64,000 nucleotides of DNA from Bombus terrestris (GCF_910591885.1 NW_025963664.1:47639-111638), one strand, 5' to 3'. Shown: positions 10,979 to 25,157, counted from the first letter of the stretch. Notes: generated from the letters alone by a model not told the origin. Translations and numbers: made by a program.

Positions 10979-13698
10979 CCACGTTGTCCCACGTTGTCCC
11001 ACGTTGTCCCACGTTGTCCCACGATGTCCCACGTTGTCCAACGGTGTCCAACGGTGTCCAACGATGTCCAACGATGTCCAACGGTGTCCCACGATGTCCA
11101 ACGATGTCCAACGATGTCCAACGGTGTCCCACGTTGTCCCACGTTGTCCCACGTTGTCCCACGTTGTCCCACGGTGTCCAACGATGTCCAACGGTGTCCA
11201 ACGGTGTCCAACGGTGTCCAACGATGTCCAACGATGTCCAACGATGTCCAACGGTGTCCAACGATGTCCAACGATGTCCCACGTTGTCCCACGTTGTCCC
11301 ACGTTGTCCCACGTTGTCCCACGTTGTCCCACGTTGTCCCACGTTGTCCCACGTTGTCCCACGTTGTCCCACGTGGTCCCACGTTGTCCCACGATGTCCC
11401 ACGTTGTCCCACGTTGTCCCACGTTGTCCCACGTTGTCCCACGTTGTCCCACGTTGTCCCACGTTGTCCCACGTTGTCCCACGTTGTCCCACGTTGTCCC
11501 ACGTTGTCCCACGTTGTCCCACGGTGTCCAACGATGTCCAACGGTGTCCAGCGATGTCCCACGTTGTCCCACGTTGTCCCACGTTGTCCCACGTTGTCCC
11601 ACGTTGTCCCACGTTGTCCCACGTTGTCCCACGGTGTCCAACGATGTCCAACGGTGTCCAACGATGTCCAACGGTGTCCCACGTTGTCCCACGTTGTCCC
11701 ACGTTGTCCCACGTTGTCCCACGTTGTCCCACGGTGTCCAACGATGTCCAACGGTGTCCCACGTTGTCCAACGGTGTCCCACGTTGTCCAACGGTGTCCC
11801 ACGTTGTCCCACGTTGTCCCACGTTGTCCCACGGTGTCCAACGATGTCCAACGGTGTCCCACGTTGTCCAACGGTGTCCCACGTTGTCCAACGGTGTCCC
11901 ACGTTGTCCCACGTTGTCCCACGTTGTCCCACGTTGTCCCACGTTGTCCCACGTTGTCCCACGTTGTCCCACGTTGTCCCACGTTGTCCCACGTTGTCCC
12001 ACGGTGTCCAACGATGTCCAACGGTGTCCAACGGTGTCCCACGGTGTCCAACGGTGTCCCACGTTGTCCCACGTTGTCCCACGTTGTCCCACGTTGTCCC
12101 ACGTTGTCCCACGTTGTCCAACGATGTCCAACGGTGTCCCACGTTGTCCCACGTTGTTCCATGGTTTCCCACGTTGTCCCACGTTGTCCCACGTTGTCCC
12201 ACGTTGTCCCACGTTGTCCCACGGTGTCCCACGGTGTCCAACGATGTCCAACGGTGTCCCACGTTGTCCCACGTTGTCCCACGTTGTCCCACGTTGTCCC
12301 ACGTTGTCCCACGTTGTCCCACGATGTCCCACGTTGTCCCACGTTGTCCCACGTTGTCCCACGTTGTCCCACGTTGTCCCACGTTGTCCCACGTTGTCCC
12401 ACGTTGTCCCACGTGGTCCCACGTTGTCCCACGTTGTCCCACGGTGTCCAACGATGTCCAACGGTGTCCCACGTTGTCCAACGGTGTCCCACGTTGTCCC
12501 ACGTTGTCCCACGTTGTCCCACGTTGTCCCACGTTGTCCCACGGTGTCCAACGATGTCCAACGGTGTCCCACGTTGTCCCACGTTGTCCCACGTTGTCCC
12601 ACGGTGTCCAACGATGTCCAACGGTGTCCAACGGTGTCCCACGGTGTCCAACGGTGTCCCACGTTGTCCCACGTTGTCCCACGTTGTCCCACGTTGTCCC
12701 ACATTGTCCCACGTTGTCCCACTTTGTCCCACGTTGTCCCACGTTGTCCCACGTTGTCCCACGTTGTCCCACGTTGTCCCACGTTGTCCCACGTTGTCCC
12801 ACGTTGTCCCACGGTGTCCAACGATGTCCAACGGTGTCCAACGGTGTCCCACGGTGTCCAACGGTGTCCCACGTTGTCCCACGTTGTCCCACGTTGTCCC
12901 ACGTTGTCCCACGTTGTCCAACGATGTCCAACGGTGTCCCACGTTGTCCCACGTTGTTCCATGGTTTCCCACGTTGTCCCACGTTGTCCCACGTTGTCCC
13001 ACGTTGTCCCACGTTGTCCCACGGTGTCCAACGATGTCCAACGGTGTCCCACGTTGTCCAACGGTGTCCCACGTTGTCCCACGTTGTCCCACGTTGTCCC
13101 ACGTTGTCCCACGATGTCCCACGTTGTCCCACGGTGTCCAACGATGTCCAACGGTGTCCCACGTTGTCCCACGTTGTCCCACGTTGTCCCACGTTGTCCC
13201 ACGTTGTCCCACGATGTCCCACGTTGTCCCACGTTGTCCCACGTTGTCCCACGTTGTCCCACGTTGTCCCACGTTGTCCCACGTTGTCCCACGTTGTCCC
13301 ACGTTGTCCCACGGTGTCCAACGATGTCCAACGGTGTCCAGCGATGTCCAACGGTGTCCCACGTTGTCCCACGTTGTCCCACGTTGTCCCACGTTGTCCC
13401 ACGTTGTCCCACGTTGTCCCACGTTGTCCCACGTTGTCCCACGTTGTCCCACGATGTCCCACGTTGTCCCACGTTGTCCCACGTTGTCCCACGTTGTCCC
13501 ACGTTGTCCCACGTTGTCCCACGGTGTCCAACGATGTCCAACGGTGTCCAACGGTGTCCGACGGTGTCCAACGATGTCCAACGATGTCCAACGGTGTCCA
13601 ACGATGTCCAACGGTGTCCAACGATGTCCAACGTTGTCCAACGGTGTCCCACGATGTCCAACGATGTCCAACGATGTCCAACGGTGTCCAACGGTGTC
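10979..13698. repeat. Mixed satellite with a short 100-bp repeat
   Basis: Most of this segment is u1 runs with u2-u3-u4 groups. The ten-unit pattern u2-u3-u4-u1-u4-u1-u4 plus three u1 starts at 11729 and again at 11829. u6 modules lie at 12159 and 12959 and u7 units at 11369 and 12409. Private substitutions include CCACATTGTC at 12699 (a CpG to CpA change) and CCACTTTGTC at 12719. No gene is seen. Confidence 0.88.
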
Positions 13699-16600
13699 CA
13701 ACGGTGTCCCACGGTGTCCAACGGTGTCCCACGTTGTCCCACGTTGTCCCACGTTGTCCCACGTTGTCCCACGATGTCCCACGTTGTCCAACGGCGTCCA
13801 ACGGTGTCCAACGATGTCCAACGATGTCCAACGGTGTCCCACGATGTCCAACGATGTCCAACGATGTCCAACGGTGTCCCACGTTGTCCCACGTTGTCCC
13901 ACGTTGTCCCACGTTGTCCCACGTTGTCCCACGGTGTCCAACGATGTCCAACGGTGTCCAACGGTGTCCGACGGTGTCCAACGGTGTCCCACGTTGTCCC
14001 ACGTTGTCCCACGTTGTCCCACGTTGTCCCACGATGTCCCACGTTGTCCCACGTTGTCCCACGTTGTCCCACGGTGTCCAACGATGTCCAACGGTGTCCA
14101 ACGGTGTCCAACGGTGTCCAACGTTGTCCCACGTTGTCCCACGTTGTCCCACGTTGTCCCACGATGTCCCACGTTGTCCCACGTTGTCCCACGTTGTCCC
14201 ACGGTGTCCAACGATGTCCAACGGTGTCCAACGGTGTCCAACGGTGTCCAACGGTGTCCCACGTTGTCCCACGTTGTCCCACGTTGTCCCACGGTGTCCA
14301 ACGATGTCCAACGGTGTCCAGCGATGTCCAACGGTGTCCCACGTTGTCCCACGTTGTCCCACGTTGTCCCACGTTGTCCCACGTTGTCCCACGTTGTCCC
14401 ACGTTGTCCCACGTTGTCCCACGTTGTCCCACGATGTCCCACGTTGTCCCACGTTGTCCCACGTTGTCCCACGTTGTCCCACGTTGTCCCACGTTGTCCC
14501 ACGGTGTCCAACGATGTCCAACGGTGTCCAACGGTGTCCAACGGTGTCCAACGATGTCCAACGATGTCCAACGATGTCCAACGGTGTCCAACGATGTCCA
14601 ACGATGTCCAACGGTGTCCCACGATGTCCAACGATGTCCAACGATGTCCAACGGTGTCCAACGATGTCCAACGGTGTCCAACGATGTCCAACGATGTCCA
14701 ACGGTGTCCCACGATGTCCAACGATGTCCAACGATGTCCAACGGTGTCCAACGGTGTCCAACGGTGTCCCACGGTGTCCAACGGTGTCCCACGTTGTCCC
14801 ACGTTGTCCCACGTTGTCCCACGTTGTCCCACGATGTCCCACGTTGTCCAACGGTGTCCAACGGTGTCCAACGATGTCCAACGATGTCCAACGGTGTCCC
14901 ACGATGTCCAACGATGTCCAACGATGTCCAACGGTGTCCCACGTTGTCCCACGTTGTCCCACGTTGTCCCACGTTGTCCCACGTTGTCCCACGGTGTCCA
15001 ACGATGTCCAACGGTGTCCAACGGTGTCCCACGGTGTCCAACGGTGTCCCACGTTGTCCCACGTTGTCCCACGTTGTCCCACGTTGTCCCACGTTGTCCA
15101 ACGATGTCCAACGGTGTCCCACGTTGTCCCACGTTGTTCCATGGTTTCCCACGTTGTCCCACGTTGTCCCACGTTGTCCCACGTTGTCCCACGTTGTCCC
15201 ACGGTGTCCCACGGTGTCCAACGATGTCCAACGGTGTCCCACGTTGTCCCACGTTGTCCCACGTTGTCCCACGTTGTCCCACGTTGTCCCACGTTGTCCC
15301 ACGTTGTCCCACGTTGTCCCACGTTGTCCCACGTTGTCCCACGTGGTCCCACGTTGTCCCACGATGTCCCACGTTGTCCCACGTTGTCCCACGTTGTCCC
15401 ACGTTGTCCCACGTTGTCCCACGTTGTCCCACGTTGTCCCACGTTGTCCCACGTTGTCCCACGTTGTCCCACGTTGTCCCACGGTGTCCAACGATGTCCA
15501 ACGGTGTCCAGCGATGTCCAACGGTGTCCCACGTTGTCCCACGTTGTCCCACGTTGTCCCACGTTGTCCCACGTTGTCCCACGGTGTCCAACGATGTCCA
15601 ACGGTGTCCAACGATGTCCCACGTTGTCCCACGTTGTCCCACGTTGTCCCACGTTGTCCCACGATGTCCCACGTTGTCCCACGTTGTCCCACGTTGTCCC
15701 ACGTTGTCCCACGTTGTCCCACGTTGTCCCACGTTGTCCCACGTTGTCCCACGTTGTCCCACGTTGTCCCACGTTGTCCCACGTTGTCCCACGGTGTCCA
15801 ACGATGTCCAACGGTGTCCAACGGTGTCCCACGGTGTCCAACGGTGTCCCACGTTGTCCCACGTTGTCCCACGTTGTCCCACGTTGTCCCACGGTGTCCA
15901 ACGATGTCCAACGGTGTCCAACGGTGTCCCACGGTGTCCCACGGTGTCCAACGATGTCCAACGGTGTCCCACGTTGTCCAACGGTGTCCCACGTTGTCCA
16001 ACGGTGTCCCACGTTGTCCCACGTTGTCCCACGTTGTCCCACGTTGTCCCACTTTGTCCCACGTTGTCCCACGTTGTCCCACGTTGTCCCACGTAGTCCC
16101 ACGTTGTCCCACGATGTCCCACGTTGTCCCACGTTGTCCCACGTTGTCCCACGTTGTCCCGCGTTGTCCCACGTTGTCCCACGTTGTCCCACGTTGTCCC
16201 ACGTTGTCCCACGTTGTCCCACGGTGTCCCACGGTGTCCAACGATGTCCAACGGTGTCCCACGTTGTCCCACGTTGTCCCACGTTGTCCCACGTTGTCCC
16301 ACGTTGTCCCACGTTGTCCCACGTTGTCCCACGTTGTCCCACGTTGTCCCACGTTGTCCCACGTGGTCCCACGTTGTCCCACGTTGTCCCACGGTGTCCA
16401 ACGATGTCCAACGGTGTCCCACGTTGTCCAACGGTGTCCCACGTTGTCCAACGGTGTCCCACGTTGTCCCACGTTGTCCCACGTTGTCCCACGTTGTCCA
16501 ACGGTGTCCAACGGTGTCCAACGGTGTCCAACGGTGTCCCACGTTGTCCCACGTTGTCCCACGTTGTCCCACGGTGTCCAACGATGTCCAACGGTGTCCC

Positions 16601-19600
16601 ACGTTGTCCCACGTTGTCCCACGTTGTCCCACGTAGTCCCACGTTGTCCCACGATGTCCCACGTTGTCCCACGTTGTCCCACGTTGTCCCACGTTGTCCC
16701 GCGTTGTCCCACGTTGTCCCACGTTGTCCCACGTTGTCCCACGTTGTCCCACGTTGTCCCACGTTGTCCCACGTTGTCCCACGTTGTCCCACGTTGTCCC
16801 ACGGTGTCCAACGGTGTCCAACGATGTCCAACGTTGTCCCACGTTGTCCCACGTTGTCCCACGTTGTCCCACGATGTCCCACGTTGTCCCACGTTGTCCC
16901 ACGTTGTCCCACGTTGTCCCGCGTTGTCCCACGTTGTCCCACGTTGTCCCACGTTGTCCCACGTTGTCCCACGTTGTCCCACGTTGTCCCACGTTGTCCC
17001 ACGTTGTCCCACGGTGTCCAACGGTGTCCAACGATGTCCAACGTTGTCCCACGTTGTCCCACGTTGTCCCACGTTGTCCCACGATGTCCCACGTTGTCCC
17101 ACGTTGTCCCACTTTGTCCCACGTTGTCCCACGTTGTCCCACGTTGTCCCACGTTGTCCCACGTTGTCCCACGTTGTCCCACGTTGTCCCACGTTGTCCC
17201 ACGGTGTCCAACGATGTCCAACGGTGTCCAACGGTGTCCCACGGTGTCCAACGGTGTCCCACGTTGTCCCACGTTGTCCCACGTTGTCCCACGTTGTCCC
17301 ACGTTGTCCAACGATGTCCAACGGTGTCCCACGTTGTCCCACGTTGTTCCATGGTTTCCCACGTTGTCCCACGTTGTCCCACGTTGTCCCACGTTGTCCC
17401 ACGTTGTCCCACGGTGTCCAACGATGTCCAACGGTGTCCCACGTTGTCCAACGGTGTCCCACGTTGTCCCACGTTGTCCCACGTTGTCCCACGTTGTCCC
17501 ACGATGTCCCACGTTGTCCCACGGTGTCCAACGATGTCCAACGGTGTCCCACGTTGTCCCACGTTGTCCCACGTTGTCCCACGTTGTCCCACGTTGTCCC
17601 ACGATGTCCCACGTTGTCCCACGTTGTCCCACGTTGTCCCACGTTGTCCCACGTTGTCCCACGTTGTCCCACGTTGTCCCACGTTGTCCCACGTTGTCCC
17701 ACGGTGTCCAACGATGTCCAACGGTGTCCAGCGATGTCCAACGGTGTCCCACGTTGTCCCACGTTGTCCCACGTTGTCCCACGTTGTCCCACGTTGTCCC
17801 ACGTTGTCCCACGTTGTCCCACGTTGTCCCACGTTGTCCCACGATGTCCCACGTTGTCCCACGTTGTCCCACGTTGTCCCACGTTGTCCCACGTTGTCCC
17901 ACGTTGTCCCACGGTGTCCAACGATGTCCAACGGTGTCCAACGGTGTCCAACGGTGTCCAACGATGTCCAACGATGTCCAACGATGTCCAACGGTGTCCA
18001 ACGATGTCCAACGATGTCCAACGGTGTCCCACGATGTCCAACGATGTCCAACGATGTCCAACGGTGTCCAACGATGTCCAACGGTGTCCAACGATGTCCA
18101 ACGTTGTCCAACGGTGTCCCACGATGTCCAACGATGTCCAACGATGTCCAACGGTGTCCAACGGTGTCCAACGGTGTCCCACGGTGTCCCACGTTGTCCC
18201 ACGTTGTCCCACGTTGTCCCACGTTGTCCCACGTTGTCCCACGTTGTCCCACGTTGTCCCACGTTGTCCCACGATGTCCCACGTTGTCCCACGTTGTCCC
18301 ACGTTGTCCCACGTTGTCCCACGTTGTCCCACGTTGTCCCACGTTGTCCCACGTTGTCCCACGTTGTCCCACGGTGTCCAACGATGTCCAACGGTGTCCA
18401 GCGATGTCCAACGGTGTCCCACGTTGTCCCACGTTGTCCCACGTGGTCCCACGTTGCCCACGTTGTCCCACGGTGTCCAACGATGTCCAACGGTGTCCCA
18501 CGGTGTCCAACGGTGTCCCACGTTGTCCCACGTTGTCCCACGTTGTCCCACGTTGTCCCACGATGTCCCACGTTGTCCAACGGCGTCCAACGGTGTCCAA
18601 CGATGTCCAACGATGTCCAACGGTGTCCCACGATGTCCAACGATGTCCAACGATGTCCAACGGTGTCCCACGTTGTCCCACGTTGTCCCACGTTGTCCCA
18701 CGTTGTCCCACGTTGTCCCACGGTGTCCAACGATGTCCAACGGTGTCCAACGGTGTCCGACGGTGTCCAACGGTGTCCCACGTTGTCCCACGTTGTCCCA
18801 CGTTGTCCCACGTTGTCCCACGATGTCCCACGTTGTCCCACGTTGTCCCACGTTGTCCCACGGTGTCCAACGATGTCCAACGGTGTCCAACGGTGTCCAA
18901 CGGTGTCCAACGTTGTCCCACGTTGTCCCACGTTGTCCCACGTTGTCCCACGATGTCCCACGTTGTCCCACGTTGTCCCACGTTGTCCCACGGTGTCCAA
19001 CGATGTCCAACGGTGTCCAACGGTGTCCAACGGTGTCCAACGGTGTCCCACGTTGTCCCACGTTGTCCCACGTTGTCCCACGGTGTCCAACGATGTCCAA
19101 CGGTGTCCAGCGATGTCCAACGGTGTCCCACGTTGTCCCACGTTGTCCCACGTTGTCCCACGTTGTCCCACGTTGTCCCACGTTGTCCCACGTTGTCCCA
19201 CGTTGTCCCACGTTGTCCCACGATGTCCCACGTTGTCCCACGTTGTCCCACGTTGTCCCACGTTGTCCCACGTTGTCCCACGTTGTCCCACGGTGTCCAA
19301 CGATGTCCAACGGTGTCCAACGGTGTCCAACGGTGTCCAACGATGTCCAACGATGTCCAACGATGTCCAACGGTGTCCAACGATGTCCAACGATGTCCAA
19401 CGGTGTCCCACGATGTCCAACGATGTCCAACGATGTCCAACGGTGTCCAACGATGTCCAACGGTGTCCAACGATGTCCAACGATGTCCAACGGTGTCCCA
19501 CGATGTCCAACGATGTCCAACGATGTCCAACGGTGTCCAACGGTGTCCAACGGTGTCCCACGGTGTCCAACGGTGTCCCACGTTGTCCCACGTTGTCCCA

Positions 19601-22600
19601 CGTTGTCCCACGTTGTCCCACGATGTCCCACGTTGTCCAACGGTGTCCAACGGTGTCCAACGATGTCCAACGATGTCCAACGGTGTCCCACGATGTCCAA
19701 CGATGTCCAACGATGTCCAACGGTGTCCCACGTTGTCCCACGTTGTCCCACGTTGTCCCACGTTGTCCCACGTTGTCCCACGGTGTCCAACGATGTCCAA
19801 CGGTGTCCAACGGTGTCCCACGGTGTCCAACGGTGTCCCACGTTGTCCCACGTTGTCCCACGTTGTCCCACGTTGTCCCACGTTGTCCAACGATGTCCAA
19901 CGGTGTCCCACGTTGTCCCACGTTGTTCCATGGTTTCCCACGTTGTCCCACGTTGTCCCACGTTGTCCCACGTTGTCCCACGTTGTCCCACGGTGTCCCA
20001 CGGTGTCCAACGATGTCCAACGGTGTCCCACGTTGTCCCACGTTGTCCCACGTTGTCCCACGTTGTCCCACGTTGTCCCACGTTGTCCCACGTTGTCCCA
20101 CGTTGTCCCACGTTGTCCCACGTTGTCCCACGTGGTCCCACGTTGTCCCACGATGTCCCACGTTGTCCCACGTTGTCCCACGTTGTCCCACGTTGTCCCA
20201 CGTTGTCCCACGTTGTCCCACGTTGTCCCACGTTGTCCCACGTTGTCCCACGTTGTCCCACGTTGTCCCACGTTGTCCCACGGTGTCCAACGATGTCCAA
20301 CGGTGTCCAGCGATGTCCAACGGTGTCCCACGTTGTCCCACGTTGTCCCACGTTGTCCCACGTTGTCCCACGTTGTCCCACGGTGTCCAACGATGTCCAA
20401 CGGTGTCCAACGATGTCCCACGTTGTCCCACGTTGTCCCACGTTGTCCCACGTTGTCCCACGGTGTCCCACGTTGTCCCACGTTGTCCCACGTTGTCCCA
20501 CGTTGTCCCACGTTGTCCCACGTTGTCCCACGTTGTCCCACGTTGTCCCACGTTGTCCCACGTTGTCCCACGTTGTCCCACGTTGTCCCACGGTGTCCAA
20601 CGATGTCCAACGGTGTCCAACGGTGTCCCACGGTGTCCAACGGTGTCCCACGTTGTCCCACGTTGTCCCACGTTGTCCCACGTTGTCCCACGGTGTCCAA
20701 CGATGTCCAACGGTGTCCAACGGTGTCCCACGGTGTCCCACGGTGTCCAACGATGTCCAACGGTGTCCCACGTTGTCCAACGGTGTCCCACGTTGTCCAA
20801 CGGTGTCCCACGTTGTCCCACGTTGTCCCACGTTGTCCCACGTTGTCCCACTTTGTCCCACGTTGTCCCACGTTGTCCCACGTTGTCCCACGTAGTCCCA
20901 CGTTGTCCCACGATGTCCCACGTTGTCCCACGTTGTCCCACGTTGTCCCACGTTGTCCCGCGTTGTCCCACGTTGTCCCACGTTGTCCCACGTTGTCCCA
21001 CGTTGTCCCACGTTGTCCCACGGTGTCCCACGGTGTCCCACGATGTCCAACGGTGTCCCACGTTGTCCCACGTTGTCCCACGTTGTCCCACGTTGTCCCA
21101 CGTTGTCCCACGTTGTCCCACGTTGTCCCACGTTGTCCCACGTTGTCCCACGTTGTCCCACGTGGTCCCACGTTGTCCCACGTTGTCCCACGGTGTCCAA
21201 CGATGTCCAACGGTGTCCCACGTTGTCCAACGGTGTCCCACGTTGTCCAACGGTGTCCCACGTTGTCCCACGTTGTCCCACGTTGTCCCACGTTGTCCAA
21301 CGGTGTCCAACGGTGTCCAACGGTGTCCAACGGTGTCCCACGTTGTCCCACGTTGTCCCACGTTGTCCCACGGTGTCCAACGATGTCCAACGGTGTCCCA
21401 CGTTGTCCCACGTTGTCCCACGTTGTCCCACGTAGTCCCACGTTGTCCCACGATGTCCCACGTTGTCCCACGTTGTCCCACGTTGTCCCACGTTGTCCCG
21501 CGTTGTCCCACGTTGTCCCACGTTGTCCCACGTTGTCCCACGTTGTCCCACGTTGTCCCACGTTGTCCCACGTTGTCCCACGTTGTCCCACGTTGTCCCA
21601 CGGTGTCCAACGGTGTCCAACGATGTCCAACGTTGTCCCACGTTGTCCCACGTTGTCCCACGTTGTCCCACGATGTCCCACGTTGTCCCACGTTGTCCCA
21701 CGTTGTCCCACGTTGTCCCGCGTTGTCCCACGTTGTCCCACGTTGTCCCACGTTGTCCCACGTTGTCCCACGTTGTCCCACGTTGTCCCACGTTGTCCCA
21801 CGTTGTCCCACGGTGTCCAACGGTGTCCAACGATGTCCAACGTTGTCCCACGTTGTCCCACGTTGTCCCACGTTGTCCCACGATGTCCCACGTTGTCCCA
21901 CGTTGTCCCACTTTGTCCCACGTTGTCCCACGTTGTCCCACGTTGTCCCACGTTGTCCCACGTTGTCCCACGTTGTCCCACGTTGTCCCACGTTGTCCCA
22001 CGGTGTCCAACGATGTCCAACGGTGTCCAACGGTGTCCCACGGTGTCCAACGGTGTCCCACGTTGTCCCACGTTGTCCCACGTTGTCCCACGTTGTCCCA
22101 CGTTGTCCAACGATGTCCAACGGTGTCCCACGTTGTCCCACGTTGTTCCATGGTTTCCCACGTTGTCCCACGTTGTCCCACGTTGTCCCACGTTGTCCCA
22201 CGTTGTCCCACGGTGTCCAACGATGTCCAACGGTGTCCCACGTTGTCCAACGGTGTCCCACGTTGTCCCACGTTGTCCCACGTTGTCCCACGTTGTCCCA
22301 CGATGTCCCACGTTGTCCCACGGTGTCCAACGATGTCCAACGGTGTCCCACGTTGTCCCACGTTGTCCCACGTTGTCCCACGTTGTCCCACGTTGTCCCA
22401 CGATGTCCCACGTTGTCCCACGTTGTCCCACGTTGTCCCACGTTGTCCCACGTTGTCCCACGTTGTCCCACGTTGTCCCACGTTGTCCCACGTTGTCCCA
22501 CGGTGTCCAACGATGTCCAACGGTGTCCAGCGATGTCCAACGGTGTCCCACGTTGTCCCACGTTGTCCCACGTTGTCCCACGTTGTCCCACGTTGTCCCA

Positions 22601-22987
22601 CGTTGTCCCACGTTGTCCCACGTTGTCCCACGTTGTCCCACGATGTCCCACGTTGTCCCACGTTGTCCCACGTTGTCCCACGTTGTCCCACGTTGTCCCA
22701 CGTTGTCCCACGGTGTCCAACGATGTCCAACGGTGTCCAACGGTGTCCAACGGTGTCCAACGATGTCCAACGATGTCCAACGATGTCCAACGGTGTCCAA
22801 CGATGTCCAACGATGTCCAACGGTGTCCCACGATGTCCAACGATGTCCAACGATGTCCAACGGTGTCCAACGATGTCCAACGGTGTCCAACGATGTCCAA
22901 CGTTGTCCAACGGTGTCCCACGATGTCCAACGATGTCCAACGATGTCCAACGGTGTCCAACGGTGTCCAACGGTGTCCCACGGTGTC
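13699..22987. repeat. ~4.8-kb higher-order tandem duplication (two copies)
   Basis: Copy 1 runs from about 13699 and copy 2 from about 18488 to 22987. The offset is 4,789 at first: CAACGGCGTC at 13789 and 18578, u8 at 14319 and 19108, u6 at 15139 and 19928, u7 at 15339 and 20128. One extra u1 in a run (11 units after 15359, 12 after 20148) then makes it 4,799: u8 at 15509 and 20308, CCACGTAGTC at 16089/20888 and 16629/21428, CAACGTTGTC at 18099 and 22898. A 9-base unit at 18449, just before copy 2, shifts the register. The only other differences I noted are 15659 u5 versus 20458 u2, and 16239 u3 versus 21038 u5. This is a very recent segmental duplication inside the array. Confidence 0.93.
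16639..17078. repeat. ~220-bp higher-order repeat nested in the 4.8-kb unit
   Basis: A ~22-unit pattern repeats with u5 at 16649, 16869 and 17079. The rare unit CCGCGTTGTC at 16699 and 16919 is 220 bp apart. Each copy ends in u2-u4-u3 followed by CAACGTTGTC. The same structure is carried in the second 4.8-kb copy, with u5 at 21448, 21668 and 21878, so the 220-bp duplication came first and was then copied with the larger block. A related start with CCACGTAGTC and CCGCGTTGTC lies 540 bp upstream at 16089-16168. Confidence 0.88.
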
Positions 22988-23727
22988 CAACGGTGTCCCA
23001 CGTTGTCCCACGTTGTCCCACGTTGTCCCACGTTGTCCCACGTTGTCCCACGTTGTCCCACGTTGTCCCACGATGTCCCACGTTGTCCAACGGCGTCCAA
23101 CGGTGTCCAACGATGTCCAACGATGTCCAACGGTGTCCCACGATGTCCAACGATGTCCAACGATGTCCAACGGTGTCCCACGTTGTCCCACGTTGTCCCA
23201 CGTTGTCCCACGTTGTCCCACGGTGTCCAACGATGTCCAACGGTGTCCAACGGTGTCCGACGGTGTGCAACGTTGTCCCACGTTGTCCCACGTTGTCCCA
23301 CGTTGTCCCACGGTGTCCAACGATGTCCCACGATGTCCCACGTTGTCCCACGTTGTCCCACGTTGTCCCACGTTGTCCCACGTTGTCCCACGTTGTCCCA
23401 CGGTGTCCAACGATGTCCAACGGTGTCCAACGGTGTCCAACGGTGTCCAACGATGTCCAACGATGTCCAACGATGTCCAACGGTGTCCAACGATGTCCAA
23501 CGATGTCCCACGATGTCCCACGTTGTCCCACGTTGTCCCACGTTGTCCCACGGTGTCCAACGATGTCCAACGGTGTCCCACGTTGTCCCACGTTGTCCCA
23601 CGTTGTCCCACGTTGTCCCACGTTGTCCCACGTTGTCCCACGTTGTCCCACGTTGTCCCACGTTGTCCCACGTTGTCCCACGTTGTCCCACGTTGTCCCA
23701 CGGTGTCCAACGGTGTCCAACGATGTC
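22988..23727. repeat. Junction segment after the 4.8-kb duplication
   Basis: The segment begins with u4 and seven u1 units, then repeats the u5-u1-CAACGGCGTC group seen at 10.35, 13.77 and 18.56 kb, here with CAACGGCGTC at 23088. It continues with u3/u4 groups and u1 runs, with one private unit containing GTGCAA near 23268. It links the second 4.8-kb copy to the partial third copy. No gene is seen. Confidence 0.85.
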
Positions 23728-25157
23728 CAACGTTGTCCCACGTTGTCCCACGTTGTCCCACGTTGTCCCACGATGTCCCACGTTGTCCCACGTTGTCCCA
23801 CGTTGTCCCACGGTGTCCAACGATGTCCAACGGTGTCCAACGGTGTCCAACGGTGTCCAACGGTGTCCCACGTTGTCCCACGTTGTCCCACGTTGTCCCA
23901 CGGTGTCCAACGATGTCCAACGGTGTCCAGCGATGTCCAACGGTGTCCCACGTTGTCCCACGTTGTCCCACGTTGTCCCACGTTGTCCCACGTTGTCCCA
24001 CGTTGTCCCACGTTGTCCCACGTTGTCCCACGTTGTCCCACGATGTCCCACGTTGTCCCACGTTGTCCCACGTTGTCCCACGTTGTCCCACGTTGTCCCA
24101 CGTTGTCCCACGGTGTCCAACGATGTCCAACGGTGTCCAACGGTGTCCAACGGTGTCCAACGATGTCCAACGATGTCCAACGATGTCCAACGGTGTCCAA
24201 CGATGTCCAACGATGTCCAACGGTGTCCCACGATGTCCAACGATGTCCAACGATGTCCAACGGTGTCCAACGATGTCCAACGGTGTCCAACGATGTCCAA
24301 CGATGTCCAACGGTGTCCCACGATGTCCAACGATGTCCAACGATGTCCAACGGTGTCCAACGGTGTCCAACGGTGTCCCACGGTGTCCAACGGTGTCCCA
24401 CGTTGTCCCACGTTGTCCCACGTTGTCCCACGTTGTCCCACGATGTCCCACGTTGTCCAACGGTGTCCAACGGTGTCCAACGATGTCCAACGATGTCCAA
24501 CGGTGTCCCACGATGTCCAACGATGTCCAACGATGTCCAACGGTGTCCCACGTTGTCCCACGTTGTCCCACGTTGTCCCACGTTGTCCCACGTTGTCCCA
24601 CGGTGTCCAACGATGTCCAACGGTGTCCAACGGTGTCCCACGGTGTCCAACGGTGTCCCACGTTGTCCCACGTTGTCCCACGTTGTCCCACGTTGTCCCA
24701 CGTTGTCCAACGATGTCCAACGGTGTCCCACGTTGTCCCACGTTGTTCCATGGTTTCCCACGTTGTCCCACGTTGTCCCACGTTGTCCCACGTTGTCCCA
24801 CGTTGTCCCACGGTGTCCCACGGTGTCCAACGATGTCCAACGGTGTCCCACGTTGTCCCACGTTGTCCCACGTTGTCCCACGTTGTCCCACGTTGTCCCA
24901 CGTTGTCCCACGTTGTCCCACGTTGTCCCACGTTGTCCCACGTTGTCCCACGTGGTCCCACGTTGTCCCACGATGTCCCACGTTGTCCCACGTTGTCCCA
25001 CGTTGTCCCACGTTGTCCCACGTTGTCCCACGTTGTCCCACGTTGTCCCACGTTGTCCCACGTTGTCCCACGTTGTCCCACGTTGTCCCACGTTGTCCCA
25101 CGGTGTCCAACGATGTCCAACGGTGTCCAGCGATGTCCAACGGTGTCCCACGTTGTC
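23728..25157. repeat. Partial third copy of the 4.8-kb higher-order unit
   Basis: This 1.43-kb block matches 18908-20337 with a constant offset of 4,820: CAACGTTGTC at 18908 and 23728, u5 at 18948 and 23768, u8 at 19108 and 23928, u6 at 19928 and 24748, u7 at 20128 and 24948, u8 at 20308 and 25128. It therefore also matches about 14.1-15.5 kb. The match ends where this copy has u7 at 25158 and copy 2 has u1. The 4.8-kb module is thus present in two nearly full copies and one partial copy. Confidence 0.9.
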
